A stretch of 64,000 nucleotides of DNA from contig JAWKNK010000003.1 in the NCBI GenBank assembly GCA_041391745.1, forward strand, positions 186,001-250,000. Reading direction: 5' to 3'. The position numbers and the translations under genes were made by a program. This document shows, piece after piece, positions 16,993 to 25,638 of the stretch. The DNA is from JAIXWP01 sp041391745. GTDB taxonomy: Bacteria; Bacteroidota; Bacteroidia; Flavobacteriales_D; Sanyastnellaceae. The number at the start of each line of letters is the position of its first letter. Position 1 is the stretch's first letter. The notes beneath the pieces were generated by a model that ran no database searches, was not told where the DNA came from, and was given only the letters and a program-made list of their open reading frames with translations.

Positions 16993-18639
16993 TTATCTGC
17001 CTCCTGCTGGAGCCAGAATACCGCTGTAACTCGAATTTAACATTTCTATTGCACGAACTACACAAGGATCTTGAGGAATTGATGCTTTTATTCTACCGTC
17101 TTGATAATAATATCGCGATACGATTTCATTTTCAAGGAGTTCCGAAATTTGCTTCTTGAATTTTTGAAGGTCACTTTCTTTGTTTGGAGCTATCGATTTG
17201 TAGAAATTCTCAAACTGAGACTCATTACCCTCGAAGTACTTTTCTTCTTTAGCAGCCTTTTCCAATTCTTTATAAATCTCATCCGTGTACGTCGTGTATT
17301 GGAAATCTTTGGTCAAAGCATAGCGCACAAACTCATTGTATTCTGCATCTGACAAATGGAACACATCAGCACTATCAATGCTAGAATGTTTTTCAGCATA
17401 TTGAGTTGCCCAATGGAAAACAACATAATTGTTGACCAAACTTATTAAAATGTTGCTCGCATCTTCTAGTTCAACTTCAACATCAGGAGCAATTCCTCTT
17501 CCGTCATACACAGTGCGTCCGCCTTTAGTTTTAAAAGGTTTGATCAATGAATCGCCGACGGCAACTACCTCGCCCGTTTGTGTATTTCTATGAGAGTAGT
17601 CCAATCTCTGAATACATCTTCCACTTGGAGTGTAGTACTTCGCAACTGTCAATTTCATTTTGGTATTGTAAGCTACATCCTTCGTTTGTTGAACAAGTCC
17701 CTTTCCGAAAGTTTCGCTTCCAACGATTACCGCTCTGTCCAAATCCTGAAGTCCACCGCTTACAATTTCAGACGCTGATGCCGACATACCATCCACTAAA
17801 ACAACCAATGGCATTTCTGTATCCAATGGTTCATTGAGTCCTGCGTAAGTCTTATTCCATTCTTCAATCTTTCCTTTCGTCTTACAGATTTCTGTGCCTT
17901 TCGGAACAAAGAAATTTACAATGTTGATGGCCTCGCGAAGTAATCCTCCTCCGTTTCCACGTAGGTCGAGCATGCATCGTTTCATTCCCTTCTTCTTCAA
18001 ATCAACAAATGCAGTTCTAACTTCTTGTGAGGCTGTTTGGGTAAAACCGGTCAATTTGATGTAGCCCGTTTCACCATCATGAAGCATTGCATAGTAAGGC
18101 ACGTCTGGAATTTTAATTTCTTCTCTAGTGACTTTAATCGTCTTCTGACCAGACTCTCCCGGGCGTTCAACGACAATTTCAACGGTTGATCCTGGCTGAC
18201 CCATAAGTTGATCTGTGATTTCGTCATGCGTTTTTCCTACTACAGATTTACCGGCAATTTTTATAACCACATCACCCGCCTTGAGTCCAGCCTCAGCGGC
18301 CGGATAATCTTGATAAGGCTCAGTAATGGTTATTTTTCCGTCAATGGTATTTACCAATGTGCCTATGCCTCCGTACTGCCCGGTTTGCATAAAAATAGCA
18401 TCCTCAATTCTGGACTCCGGATAATAAACCGTGTAAGGGTCGAGCGAACGAAGCATTGCATCGATACCCGTTTTCATCAAAGTGCCCGGCTTAGTTTCAT
18501 CTACATAGTAGATGTTTAACTCTTTGTAAACTGAGGTGAAAATTTCAAGGTTTTTTGAAATTTCAAAATACTCATCTGCTACCGTAGCCGATACAGTAAT
18601 CACTGACGCGATAGCTAAACCTATGATCCACTTTTTCAT
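16993..18639 (-). CDS. S41 carboxy-terminal processing peptidase (copy 1)
   Basis: A 548-residue CtpA/Prc-type periplasmic protease. It has a signal peptide or anchor (WIIGLAIASVITVSATVA) and an N-terminal helical region with SLDPYTVYYP. The PDZ domain is at about 85-175 (GQYGGIGTLV, GLKAGDVVIKIAG). The S41 core carries catalytic Ser288 (DGMSASASEIVSGG) and Lys313 (SETFGKGLVQ), spaced by 25 as in E. coli Prc; the oxyanion-type LDLRGNGGG is also present. A helical C-terminal extension of about 150 residues follows. It starts within the rnpA 3' end (4-bp overlap). A second paralogue lies just upstream of rnpA. Confidence 0.92.
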   Translation of the reverse strand: MKKWIIGLAIASVITVSATVADEYFEISKNLEIFTSVYKELNIYYVDETKPGTLMKTGIDAMLRSLDPYTVYYPESRIEDAIFMQTGQYGGIGTLVNTIDGKITITEPYQDYPAAEAGLKAGDVVIKIAGKSVVGKTHDEITDQLMGQPGSTVEIVVERPGESGQKTIKVTREEIKIPDVPYYAMLHDGETGYIKLTGFTQTASQEVRTAFVDLKKKGMKRCMLDLRGNGGGLLREAINIVNFFVPKGTEICKTKGKIEEWNKTYAGLNEPLDTEMPLVVLVDGMSASASEIVSGGLQDLDRAVIVGSETFGKGLVQQTKDVAYNTKMKLTVAKYYTPSGRCIQRLDYSHRNTQTGEVVAVGDSLIKPFKTKGGRTVYDGRGIAPDVEVELEDASNILISLVNNYVVFHWATQYAEKHSSIDSADVFHLSDAEYNEFVRYALTKDFQYTTYTDEIYKELEKAAKEEKYFEGNESQFENFYKSIAPNKESDLQKFKKQISELLENEIVSRYYYQDGRIKASIPQDPCVVRAIEMLNSSYSGILAPAGGR

Positions 18640-19070
18640 TTTCCTTCCTCCGTAGTATTTCCTAATTGTTCTATTGTTTTCTTGAGCAAATCATTCATTT
18701 TGCCGTGAACATATTGATAGTTGGGCAATTGTCTCCCTGTAAAAATAATGATCAATGCAAGCTGTTTTTGTTGTTCAATCAACGAATTATAAAGAATCGA
18801 TTTTTGCTTTCTATAAGATTCTCTGAGTATTCTCTTGACACGATTTCTATCGTGCGCTCTTTTGTAGTTTCTTTTACTCACGGCAAACATCACCTGAACT
18901 GGCACCGGCTCTGAAAGCTCCATTGGCATGAATACAGCCACCATAGCTGGTGACTTCACACTAGCACCATTGTCATAAACTTCCTCAATGAGCTTCTTTC
19001 GGTTCAGTCGCTCTTGCTTCGGAAGTGTTTCTCCAGGTTTGTAAGAAATGGTTTGCGTCAAAACACTCAA
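18636..19070 (-). CDS. rnpA: Ribonuclease P protein component
   Basis: RnpA is the protein subunit of RNase P, which matures the 5' ends of tRNAs. The signature RNR helix KRAHDRNRVKRILRESYR and the preceding VMFAVSKRNY beta-strand are clear. The central loop and C-terminal GRQLPNYQYVHGKMNDLL also fit, and 144 residues is within the family range. Translation is read from TTG at 19070, which directly abuts the TAA of the upstream S41 peptidase gene (TAATTG on the coding strand); a second TTG three codons later is possible. Its 3' end overlaps the downstream S41 gene by 4 bp. The usual partner rpmH is absent. Confidence 0.9.
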   Translation of the reverse strand: MSVLTQTISYKPGETLPKQERLNRKKLIEEVYDNGASVKSPAMVAVFMPMELSEPVPVQVMFAVSKRNYKRAHDRNRVKRILRESYRKQKSILYNSLIEQQKQLALIIIFTGRQLPNYQYVHGKMNDLLKKTIEQLGNTTEEGK

Positions 19071-20780
19071 TTATTGTACTTGGGCATACTTCGCATAATT
19101 ATGCGAAACATCCATTGCCTTCTTGAAGTCGTTGTCAGATTCTAACAAAACCATAAACATCGCATCATCGTTGAATACGTGACGGGCAATCTGTGCCTTC
19201 AATCGTGATTTTACCTCCGTACTTACCTTTTTCAAGTTGGCTGGAGTAATCTTTATTCCTTTGTCTGCGGCAGATTTCACGAAATTGTTCATGATGGTTT
19301 CTCCAATTTGAAACTTCTTTACGAAATCTTCTGCGCTTTCATATTTCGACAGCTCTTGGCGGTGAGCGTCTGTATAATCAAAGGCAAATTCTCTAATCAA
19401 TCCGCTATAAGCAATGTCGCCCAAAACTCCATTCAAGTAAACGGAATCAATAGGCACAAATACATCTGGCGTGATGCCGCCACCACCATACACCGTGCGA
19501 TTTAATCCGCCGAGGGTGGTGTATCTCAAGCTGTCTGGAAAGTGAATGCTATCAGCACTTGTCAACTCTCCGCTCATCAATCGCTGATGAAAGTCGCTGC
19601 TGTAATCAATGCTATCGCCGTATGGTTTTTGAATGCAACGACCCGTAGGAGTGTAGTATCTCGCAACTGTCAATCGAAGCGCGCTTCTATCTGGAAGTTC
19701 TACTTCATGTTGTACAAGACCTTTTCCGAAAGAGCGACGACCAACAGTGATAGAACGATCCCAATCTTGCAATGCACCAGCAACAATTTCGCTTGCGCTT
19801 GCCGAGTTTTGATCAATCAACACCACCACTTCCATGTCTTTAAACTCTCCGTCGGATGATGATTTAATTTCATCTTTTCCCGTGTGCATTCCCTCAGTGA
19901 AAACAATCAATTTTCCTTTTGGTAAAAACTCTTCGATTATGGATGTCGCCTGGTCTAACAAGCCTCCTCCATTTCCTCTCAAATCCATAATTAGATTTCT
20001 GCAACCTGCCTCTTTGAGTTGGCTAGTCGCTTTGTAAAATTCGCTGTAAGTCGTCTGAGCAAATCGATCGATCTTGATATACCCAGTAGTATCGGATACC
20101 ATGAATGAAGCGGAAACACTTTCAATTGGAATACTTCCGCGATTGATCGTATAACTCAATAATTCCGGTTCACCACTTCTTTTCACCTTCACTTCAACCT
20201 CACTTCCCTTTTTTCCTTTGAGTAGTTTTTGAGCCTTATCCGAATTCAATTCCTCACCTGAAATTTCTTCATTTTCCACCATCACAATTCGGTCACCCGC
20301 TTTTAGTCCCGCCTTTTCTGATGGCCCGCCTGGAACAGTTTTTACCACCATTAATGAGTCGCGCAAGATTAAAAACTCCACTCCAATTCCATCGAAGTGA
20401 CCTTCAAGCTGCTCGGTTGCAGAAGCCAAATCTTCTGGGCTCATGTAATAGCTATGCGGGTCAAGATTTTGTAAGATGCTTCCAATGGCATCTTCAATCA
20501 ATTTCTTTTTATCTACACTGTCTACATAGTTGTCTTCAATGTAGTCGATAAGACTCACAAGCTTATTGGGGTTTTCTTCAGTTCCCGTTTTTACTTGCAA
20601 TAAATTCTTGTCGCCAAGATTTGTTCCGATGAACATCCCAGCGATAAGTGTAAGTGCAAAAAATATGGGTTGAACTGCTGAAGGTCGCTTATTGTTGTTA
20701 GGTTGACCCTTTGACTCGATTTGTTCGATGCTCTTGTTAATCATTTTTTTCCTTGTCTCTTCCTTTACAATCTCTTGCAA
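19071..20780 (-). CDS. S41 carboxy-terminal processing peptidase (copy 2)
   Basis: A 569-residue Ctp protease anchored by one N-terminal membrane helix (IFFALTLIAGMFIGTNLG, about 39-56) after a polar cytoplasmic segment. The N-terminal helical part contains QNLDPHSYYMSPEDL. The PDZ domain is at about 125-205 (HFDGIGVEFLI, GLKAGDRIVMVENEE). The catalytic core has Ser328 (DQNSASASEIVAGAL) and Lys353 (RSFGKGLVQHE), plus MDLRGNGGG. A C-terminal helical domain follows. An internal start at Met13 (20744) is possible and would still leave the anchor intact. It is 14 bp after the dCMP deaminase and abuts rnpA. It probably processes or degrades periplasmic proteins by their C-termini. Confidence 0.92.
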   Translation of the reverse strand: MQEIVKEETRKKMINKSIEQIESKGQPNNNKRPSAVQPIFFALTLIAGMFIGTNLGDKNLLQVKTGTEENPNKLVSLIDYIEDNYVDSVDKKKLIEDAIGSILQNLDPHSYYMSPEDLASATEQLEGHFDGIGVEFLILRDSLMVVKTVPGGPSEKAGLKAGDRIVMVENEEISGEELNSDKAQKLLKGKKGSEVEVKVKRSGEPELLSYTINRGSIPIESVSASFMVSDTTGYIKIDRFAQTTYSEFYKATSQLKEAGCRNLIMDLRGNGGGLLDQATSIIEEFLPKGKLIVFTEGMHTGKDEIKSSSDGEFKDMEVVVLIDQNSASASEIVAGALQDWDRSITVGRRSFGKGLVQHEVELPDRSALRLTVARYYTPTGRCIQKPYGDSIDYSSDFHQRLMSGELTSADSIHFPDSLRYTTLGGLNRTVYGGGGITPDVFVPIDSVYLNGVLGDIAYSGLIREFAFDYTDAHRQELSKYESAEDFVKKFQIGETIMNNFVKSAADKGIKITPANLKKVSTEVKSRLKAQIARHVFNDDAMFMVLLESDNDFKKAMDVSHNYAKYAQVQ

Positions 20781-20794
20781 AATACGCCAATTTT

Positions 20795-21220
20795 CTATAC
20801 CTCACTCAACTGGTGAACATCAAGACCTGCCTGACTTAGAAAATCGATTCCCGTGCGGTCTTTGTACTCATCGATATATACCATTCTTGTGATACCTGCT
20901 TGAAGAATTAGCTTGCAGCATTCTTTGCATGGAGATAGCGTGATATAAAGGGTTGAGCCTTTTGCGTTGTTGGTAGATCGCGCTACTTTCAAAATGGCAT
21001 TTGCCTCTGCGTGCAGCACGTACCAATGCGTATCACCATTTTCATCTTCACAAACATTGGGAAATCCGCTTGGTGTTCCATTGTAACCATCGCTGATAAT
21101 CATTCCATCCCGAACTAGTAAAGCGCCCACTTGTTTGCGCGTGCAGTGTGACAGTTGCGCCCACTCCTTCGCCATTTTCAAATATGCTCTGTCGTACCTC
21201 TCTTGCTTCTTATCTATCAT
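20795..21220 (-). CDS. dCMP/cytidine deaminase family protein
   Basis: A 141-residue zinc deaminase of the deoxycytidylate deaminase (ComEB-like) type, converting dCMP to dUMP to feed dTMP synthesis. The zinc and catalytic motif HAEANAIL (His70, Glu72) pairs with SPCKECC (Cys98, Cys101). CTRKQVGALLV and GYNGTPSGFPN are further family features. Length is typical. It heads the run deaminase-S41-rnpA-S41-ligase, 14 bp before the S41 gene. A hairpin terminator separates it from the DUF2795 gene upstream. Confidence 0.92.
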   Translation of the reverse strand: MIDKKQERYDRAYLKMAKEWAQLSHCTRKQVGALLVRDGMIISDGYNGTPSGFPNVCEDENGDTHWYVLHAEANAILKVARSTNNAKGSTLYITLSPCKECCKLILQAGITRMVYIDEYKDRTGIDFLSQAGLDVHQLSEV

Positions 21221-21233
21221 TTCGAATAGGGTT

Positions 21234-21267
21234 TAAAAAAAGAAACCACTCACAGGGGAGCGGCTTC
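21234..21267 (-). terminator. Rho-independent terminator after the DUF2795 gene
   Basis: Read on the minus strand, GAAGCCGCTC and GAGTGGTTTC form a 10-bp stem with two G-U pairs and a 6-nt loop, followed by a run of seven T. It lies 23 nt after the DUF2795 stop and ends just before the deaminase start. Confidence 0.8.
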
Positions 21268-21290
21268 CTAATTCAACTATTGATGCTTCA

Positions 21291-21512
21291 TTAATATTCG
21301 TCTTCGTTGAAGAAGAAATCTTCTTTGGTCGGATAGTCCGGCCAAATGTCCTCAATGCTTTCAAACACCTCTTCGTCGTCTTCGATTTGCTGCAGGTTTT
21401 CAACCACCTCTAAGGGGGCACCTGTTCTCATAGCAAAGTCAATCAACTCATCCTTGGTAGCTGGCCAAGGTGCGTCTTCGAGATATGATGCTAATTCTAA
21501 CGTCCAGTACAT
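21291..21512 (-). CDS. DUF2795 small acidic protein
   Basis: A 73-residue cytosolic protein. It begins MYWTLELASYLEDAPWPATK, with ELIDFAMRTGAPLEVVENLQ as the helix pair of DUF2795, and ends in a very acidic tail (DDEEVFESIEDIWPDYPTKE). DUF2795 is a small-domain family of unknown function; Bacteroidota versions of this length are common. It is transcribed alone: a terminator follows and the regulator gene upstream ends 118 bp away, with no clear feature in that gap. Confidence 0.8.
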   Translation of the reverse strand: MYWTLELASYLEDAPWPATKDELIDFAMRTGAPLEVVENLQQIEDDEEVFESIEDIWPDYPTKEDFFFNEDEY

Positions 21513-21630
21513 ATCGATTTAAGTTTAGATGGTTCAACTCTGTTTTACGGAACGCGAAAGTAAAATTTTATTTTCAACTTTCCCATACTAAGTTGGAAAC
21601 GAATTTTTTTTTGAAGGTTGCCCCAGAAAA

Positions 21631-22257
21631 TTATACCAATCCCTCTTGGATTGCTATGCGAACCAGACCCGCAACATTGTGAACCTCAAGCTTTTGCATC
21701 AAATTCGTGCGATGAGTATCTACTGTCCTATGGGAGATAAATAATTGGTCTCCTATCTCCTTATTCGACAACCCTTCTGCTATATGACGCAGAATTTCGA
21801 CTTCACGTTCGGTCAAATCCGCCAAAACTTTGCTCCCGTCACCATCTTTTTTGAGAAGAATAGAGTTTGCCTCTTCAGACAAGTGGATTTTTCCTTCCCT
21901 CACATTATTTAGCGCATTAATCAGCTCTTCTTTCGAACTGTTTTTTAACAAATAACCATCTGCACCATCTTCCATCAAAGCCTTGATCATGGCCTTTTCA
22001 TCGTGCATGGTGAGAATGATTATTTTTACGTTATCGAATTGCTTCTTGATAGCCCGAGTAGCTTCAATTCCATTCATTTCCGGCATATCAATATCCATCA
22101 AGACGATATCTACTTTAACATGAGAAAGCAATTCTATTGCCTCTCTTCCATTGCTGCAAGAAGCCACTACTTCATAGTCGTCTGCCCCTGAAATCAAGGA
22201 CTTCAGGCCATCTGTAACTATAGCATGATCATCTACTAAAAGGACTCGCTTTGACAC
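21631..22257 (-). CDS. NarL/FixJ-family response regulator
   Basis: A 208-residue regulator. The receiver (1-120) has Asp9-Asp10, phospho-acceptor Asp55 in IVLMDIDMPEMNG, Thr in IIILTMHD and Lys in YLLKNSS. The C-terminal LuxR-type HTH (about 145-205) reads LTEREVEILRHIAEGLSNKE and ISHRTVDTHRTNLMQKL. It lies 43 bp downstream of the TPR histidine kinase, its evident partner (HisKA_3 kinases pair with NarL-type regulators). Target genes are unknown. Confidence 0.94.
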   Translation of the reverse strand: MSKRVLLVDDHAIVTDGLKSLISGADDYEVVASCSNGREAIELLSHVKVDIVLMDIDMPEMNGIEATRAIKKQFDNVKIIILTMHDEKAMIKALMEDGADGYLLKNSSKEELINALNNVREGKIHLSEEANSILLKKDGDGSKVLADLTEREVEILRHIAEGLSNKEIGDQLFISHRTVDTHRTNLMQKLEVHNVAGLVRIAIQEGLV

Positions 22258-22300
22258 TAGAGGTTAAATTTCAATTCAAATATAACCTCAAAATGAGAAA

Positions 22301-24229
22301 CTATTTAATCGGAATACGAACAGTTGCTACAGCACCCGTGTTCGGACCTGGTTCCCAAAGCACTTCGCCACTCACTGTACTCAACCTCGAACTAATATTC
22401 ATCATTCCTATTCCGTCGCGATTTGACTTGGCATCGAAACCTTTGCCGTTGTCTTCCACAATCATGATCAAACTGTTTTTATTACGATAAAGCTGCACCA
22501 CAACTTCTGAAGCGCCGCTGTGCTTGATGATGTTGTTTATTAATTCTTGACAGATGCGGTAAACACCCACCTCTACACGTTCATTAAATCGCTCATTGTC
22601 GACTTTAAAATGCTCAAATCGATAGTTGATTGAAGTAACAGATAGACTCTTGCGAAGCATATCTTCAATAGCCGGCACAAGCCCTTTTTCCATCAGCGCT
22701 TTTGGCATCATTTGGTGTGAAATACTTCGCACTTCAGTGCATGCTTCATCCAACACTTCTGTAAGTGTTTTAAGCTGCGTTCTTTTCTCTTCTTCCTGAA
22801 TATTTCCTACCACACTTTCCCATGAAAGTTTGAGTCCGCTCAACTGTTGACCAATTCCATCGTGCAGGTCTTTGGCGATGCGCTTTCTTTCTTCTTCAGT
22901 AGCGTCAAACACCGCCTCCAAGCCTTTTTCACGCTCTTTTACCAATTCTTGTTGGTGCTCCGTTTCCTGTCGTCTTTTTCTACCTAAGTAATAAAAATAC
23001 CCGGCAATAATCAGTAGAATAATGAATACAATTGAGCCTACAATGATTCGGTTTTTTTGCTGCTGTTCCAACTCATTTTGTTGTTTCAAAAACGCATTCT
23101 CCTGATCCTTTTTTTCTACGTCAAACTTGGTCTGCATTTCGGCCAAAAGTGCGGCTCGATCATCATTATAAATGCTGTCTCTGATTTCAATATAGCGCGT
23201 AAGCATGTTTACTGATTCTTCACCCCTTCCCACCATTGCATACGCTTCTGAAAGACCGCTATACACCTGCAGTCTGGTACGTCCGATCATTTCGCGATCG
23301 GCCATTTCTTTTGCTTTTAAAAAATAAGGAATCGCATCTGATGCGCGATTTAACTTGAGTAGAATAGCCCCCATATTCGCGTTGGCCACCATTAGTCCTG
23401 CTGCTTCACCTGTTTGCTCAGAAATTTCTAACGACTGCTTATAAACCTCATAAGCTTTTTGGTAATCTCCTTGACTTCTGTATACCACACCCAAGTTGAG
23501 ATTCACGTTGCTCAAGTCCACCAAAGAACCAACAGTTTCAAAACTTTTTCTCGCCTTTTCATACCACTCTATGGATTCCTCTGGCTTGCCCAATTCTTGT
23601 AAGCATATCGCCACATTTCCCGCGGCGCCACCCATCGCATACACGAAGCCTATTCGTTCAGAAATTTCGTATCCCTTTTGAGCCACCTCCATGCTTTTCT
23701 CCCAGTTTCTATCCTTTTGATAGATAGAAGCCAAAGCGTTATATGTCTGAGCAATTGCACCAGAGTCGCCTGCTTGCTCAAACATTTTCAACGATTCTAA
23801 TCCATAAAACAAGGCGCTATCCAATTTTACCTGATCGCTATATATGTTGACGTACTTATTGAGGCTAGATCCGATTGCTCTTGGTTCTCCTTTTGCTTTT
23901 CTTATTTTATATGCAATGTGATTGGTAGAAAGTGCCTTTTGATAATCGCCAGAACGGTAATATGCCACGGATAGAATATTGGCTGCGTCCGAAATATTGG
24001 TGCTGTCTTTTGTTTGGTTAGAAAGCTTCATCAACTCCTCGCCGTATGCTACCGATTGCTTTATATCAATGCCTGCGAGTGCCCAACTCAAATCGGCAAG
24101 CACGGGAATGCGCGCCTCTCCTTTGAGTGTTTTTAAGGAGTCTGCTAGAAAATCCAATTGAGCATTTTGCGCAAAAAGTGACGTTGAAAAAAATAATGCG
24201 AACAGTGTGAGGCGAAGGTTAGTAATCAT
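22301..24229 (-). CDS. TPR-domain sensor histidine kinase (HisKA_3 type)
   Basis: A 642-residue kinase. It has a signal sequence (LRLTLFALFFSTSLFAQ) and a periplasmic helical solenoid of about seven TPR units (about 60-350, e.g. SNVNLNLGVVYRSQGDYQKA). A coiled segment (DVEKKDQENAFLKQQNELEQ) and one membrane helix (IIVGSIVFIILLIIAGYFYY, about 394-413) follow. HisKA_3 has EEERKRIAKDLHDGIGQQ (His456); the HATPase has ELINNIIKHSGASE and MIVEDNGKGF. The tetratricopeptide sensor suggests detection of a protein or peptide in the periplasm (inference). It is 25 bp downstream of dinB on the same strand, with a near-consensus -7 box just before the start codon. Confidence 0.92.
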   Translation of the reverse strand: MITNLRLTLFALFFSTSLFAQNAQLDFLADSLKTLKGEARIPVLADLSWALAGIDIKQSVAYGEELMKLSNQTKDSTNISDAANILSVAYYRSGDYQKALSTNHIAYKIRKAKGEPRAIGSSLNKYVNIYSDQVKLDSALFYGLESLKMFEQAGDSGAIAQTYNALASIYQKDRNWEKSMEVAQKGYEISERIGFVYAMGGAAGNVAICLQELGKPEESIEWYEKARKSFETVGSLVDLSNVNLNLGVVYRSQGDYQKAYEVYKQSLEISEQTGEAAGLMVANANMGAILLKLNRASDAIPYFLKAKEMADREMIGRTRLQVYSGLSEAYAMVGRGEESVNMLTRYIEIRDSIYNDDRAALLAEMQTKFDVEKKDQENAFLKQQNELEQQQKNRIIVGSIVFIILLIIAGYFYYLGRKRRQETEHQQELVKEREKGLEAVFDATEEERKRIAKDLHDGIGQQLSGLKLSWESVVGNIQEEEKRTQLKTLTEVLDEACTEVRSISHQMMPKALMEKGLVPAIEDMLRKSLSVTSINYRFEHFKVDNERFNERVEVGVYRICQELINNIIKHSGASEVVVQLYRNKNSLIMIVEDNGKGFDAKSNRDGIGMMNISSRLSTVSGEVLWEPGPNTGAVATVRIPIK

Positions 24230-24233
24230 GTGC

Positions 24234-24241
24234 GAAAATTA
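24234..24241 (-). promoter_or_regulatory. Near-consensus -7 box (TAATTTTC) 4 nt before the kinase ATG
   Basis: On the minus strand TAATTTTC differs from TAnnTTTG only at the last base and is followed by GCAC and the ATG at 24229. This is the same 4-nt spacing seen for three exact boxes elsewhere in the window, but the match is imperfect. Confidence 0.3.
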
Positions 24242-24254
24242 GCACATAGTTTTT

Positions 24255-25469
24255 TTACTGCCTACGATTTGCGAGAAGAACTGGTGGTCCTCCATCGAAT
24301 GGATTGTCGCCCCTACCGATACTGCTCGCATTAATACCTGCAGCAGTTACTACTGCTCGGTCTCCAAACTTGTGTCTGATCTTATCCATGGCTTGATACA
24401 GGCCGATGCGTTCTTCAGTATCATCAAATAAATTGATTTGGTATCCACCACTTACCAAGTGGCTAAAACGCACACCCACCAATCGAATGAGCACCCTTCT
24501 TTGGTAAAGCTTATCAAATAATTCTAACACCTTTGGTACAAGTAAATGATCTGCACTGGTAAATGGAATTCTGCATTGCATGGTCTGCGTTTGAAAATCT
24601 GAATAGCGCAACTTTACAGTAACGCATGATGTGAGCTTGTCGCCTTTACGTAGTTGATACGCTAGGTTTTCAGCCATTGCAATTAAGAGTCCTCTCAACT
24701 TTACAACATCTATTGTGTCCCGATCGAACGTTCGTTCGGTAGAGATTGATTTTCTTTCATGAAAAGGAATTACAGGGGAGTTGTCGATTCCATTTGCTTT
24801 TCTCCAAATCATTTCCCCATTTTCGCCCAATGCTCGGCGCATCACTTCGAGCGGCATATCTTGGAGTGTTCTGATTTCTTTCACTCCTAGATTGCGTAAT
24901 ATTTGATAGGTTTTTTCGCCTACCATAGGAATTTTACGAATAGAAAGTGGTGCTAAAAAATGGCGTTCGTTGCCGCGTTCAATCATGAGTTGATTGTTGG
25001 GCTTTGCCTCGCCGGTAGCTACTTTGGAAACCGTTTTGTTGGCCGATAAACCAAACGAAATAGGAAGGCCAGATTCTTTAATAACCTTCTGTCTCAATTC
25101 GGAGGCAAACTTCATACAACCAAAGAATTTGTCCATTCCCGTAAGGTCACAGTAAAACTCATCGATGGATGTTTTCTCAAACACTGGTACTGCTTGCTGC
25201 ACAATCTCGCTCACCAAGTCTGAATATTTCAAATACTGATAGCTATTTCCTCTGATGATAACGGCCTCAGGGCAGAGTTGGCGCGCCAGCTTCATGGGCA
25301 TCGCGGAGTGCACTCCAAAAGCGCGCGCTTCGTAACTGCAAGACGCTACTACTCCACGATCGCTCGTGCCTCCAATCAATACTGGTTTGCCCTCCAGGCG
25401 AGAGTCCATTAAACGCTCAACAGACACAAAAAAAGTGTCCAAATCCATATGCATGATCGACCTGTCCAT
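24255..25469 (-). CDS. dinB: DNA polymerase IV (Y-family)
   Basis: A 404-residue error-prone translesion polymerase. The palm begins MHMDLDTFFVSVE (Asp9 metal ligand) and contains the second acidic pair in KTSIDEFYCDLTG (Asp103, Glu104). CSYEARAFGVHSAMPMKLA (steric-gate and finger region), the HhH segment IPMVGEKTYQILRNLGVKEI, and the little-finger domain follow. A canonical beta-clamp binding motif QINLF sits at about 344-348. About 55 residues lie beyond it, ending in a Gly/Pro-rich tail, so the protein is somewhat longer than usual. A 21-bp perfect-armed inverted repeat lies about 82 bp upstream of the start codon. Confidence 0.93.
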   Translation of the reverse strand: MDRSIMHMDLDTFFVSVERLMDSRLEGKPVLIGGTSDRGVVASCSYEARAFGVHSAMPMKLARQLCPEAVIIRGNSYQYLKYSDLVSEIVQQAVPVFEKTSIDEFYCDLTGMDKFFGCMKFASELRQKVIKESGLPISFGLSANKTVSKVATGEAKPNNQLMIERGNERHFLAPLSIRKIPMVGEKTYQILRNLGVKEIRTLQDMPLEVMRRALGENGEMIWRKANGIDNSPVIPFHERKSISTERTFDRDTIDVVKLRGLLIAMAENLAYQLRKGDKLTSCVTVKLRYSDFQTQTMQCRIPFTSADHLLVPKVLELFDKLYQRRVLIRLVGVRFSHLVSGGYQINLFDDTEERIGLYQAMDKIRHKFGDRAVVTAAGINASSIGRGDNPFDGGPPVLLANRRQ

Positions 25470-25550
25470 GACATTTTGATGAATTAATGATTTGTAGGTA
25501 AAAAATTCCCGTGAGCGTGACCGAGGGATCTCGATGCTAAAATACTTAGT

Positions 25551-25571
25551 TTTGCTAATATAATTAGCAAA
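25551..25571. promoter_or_regulatory. 9-bp inverted repeat upstream of dinB
   Basis: TTTGCTAAT-ATA-ATTAGCAAA is a perfect dyad in the 169-bp gap between the acidic lipoprotein terminator and dinB. Fourteen bases of it (25552-25565) recur at 36637-36650 upstream of the DUF4349 gene. It could be an operator or contain a variant -7 box (TATATTAG on the minus strand). Confidence 0.45.
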
Positions 25572-25587
25572 TGATAAAATTTAAGAC

Positions 25588-25616
25588 AAAAAAAATCCCG
25601 CATCGTGTGCGGGATT
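25588..25616 (-). terminator. Rho-independent terminator after the acidic lipoprotein gene
   Basis: AATCCCGCA and TGCGGGATT (25594-25602 / 25608-25616) form a 9-bp stem with a 5-nt loop. On the minus strand the hairpin is followed by a run of T (plus-strand A, 25588-25595), 22 nt after the stop. Confidence 0.88.
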
Positions 25617-25638
25617 CTTGATTATCAATTAATTAAGC

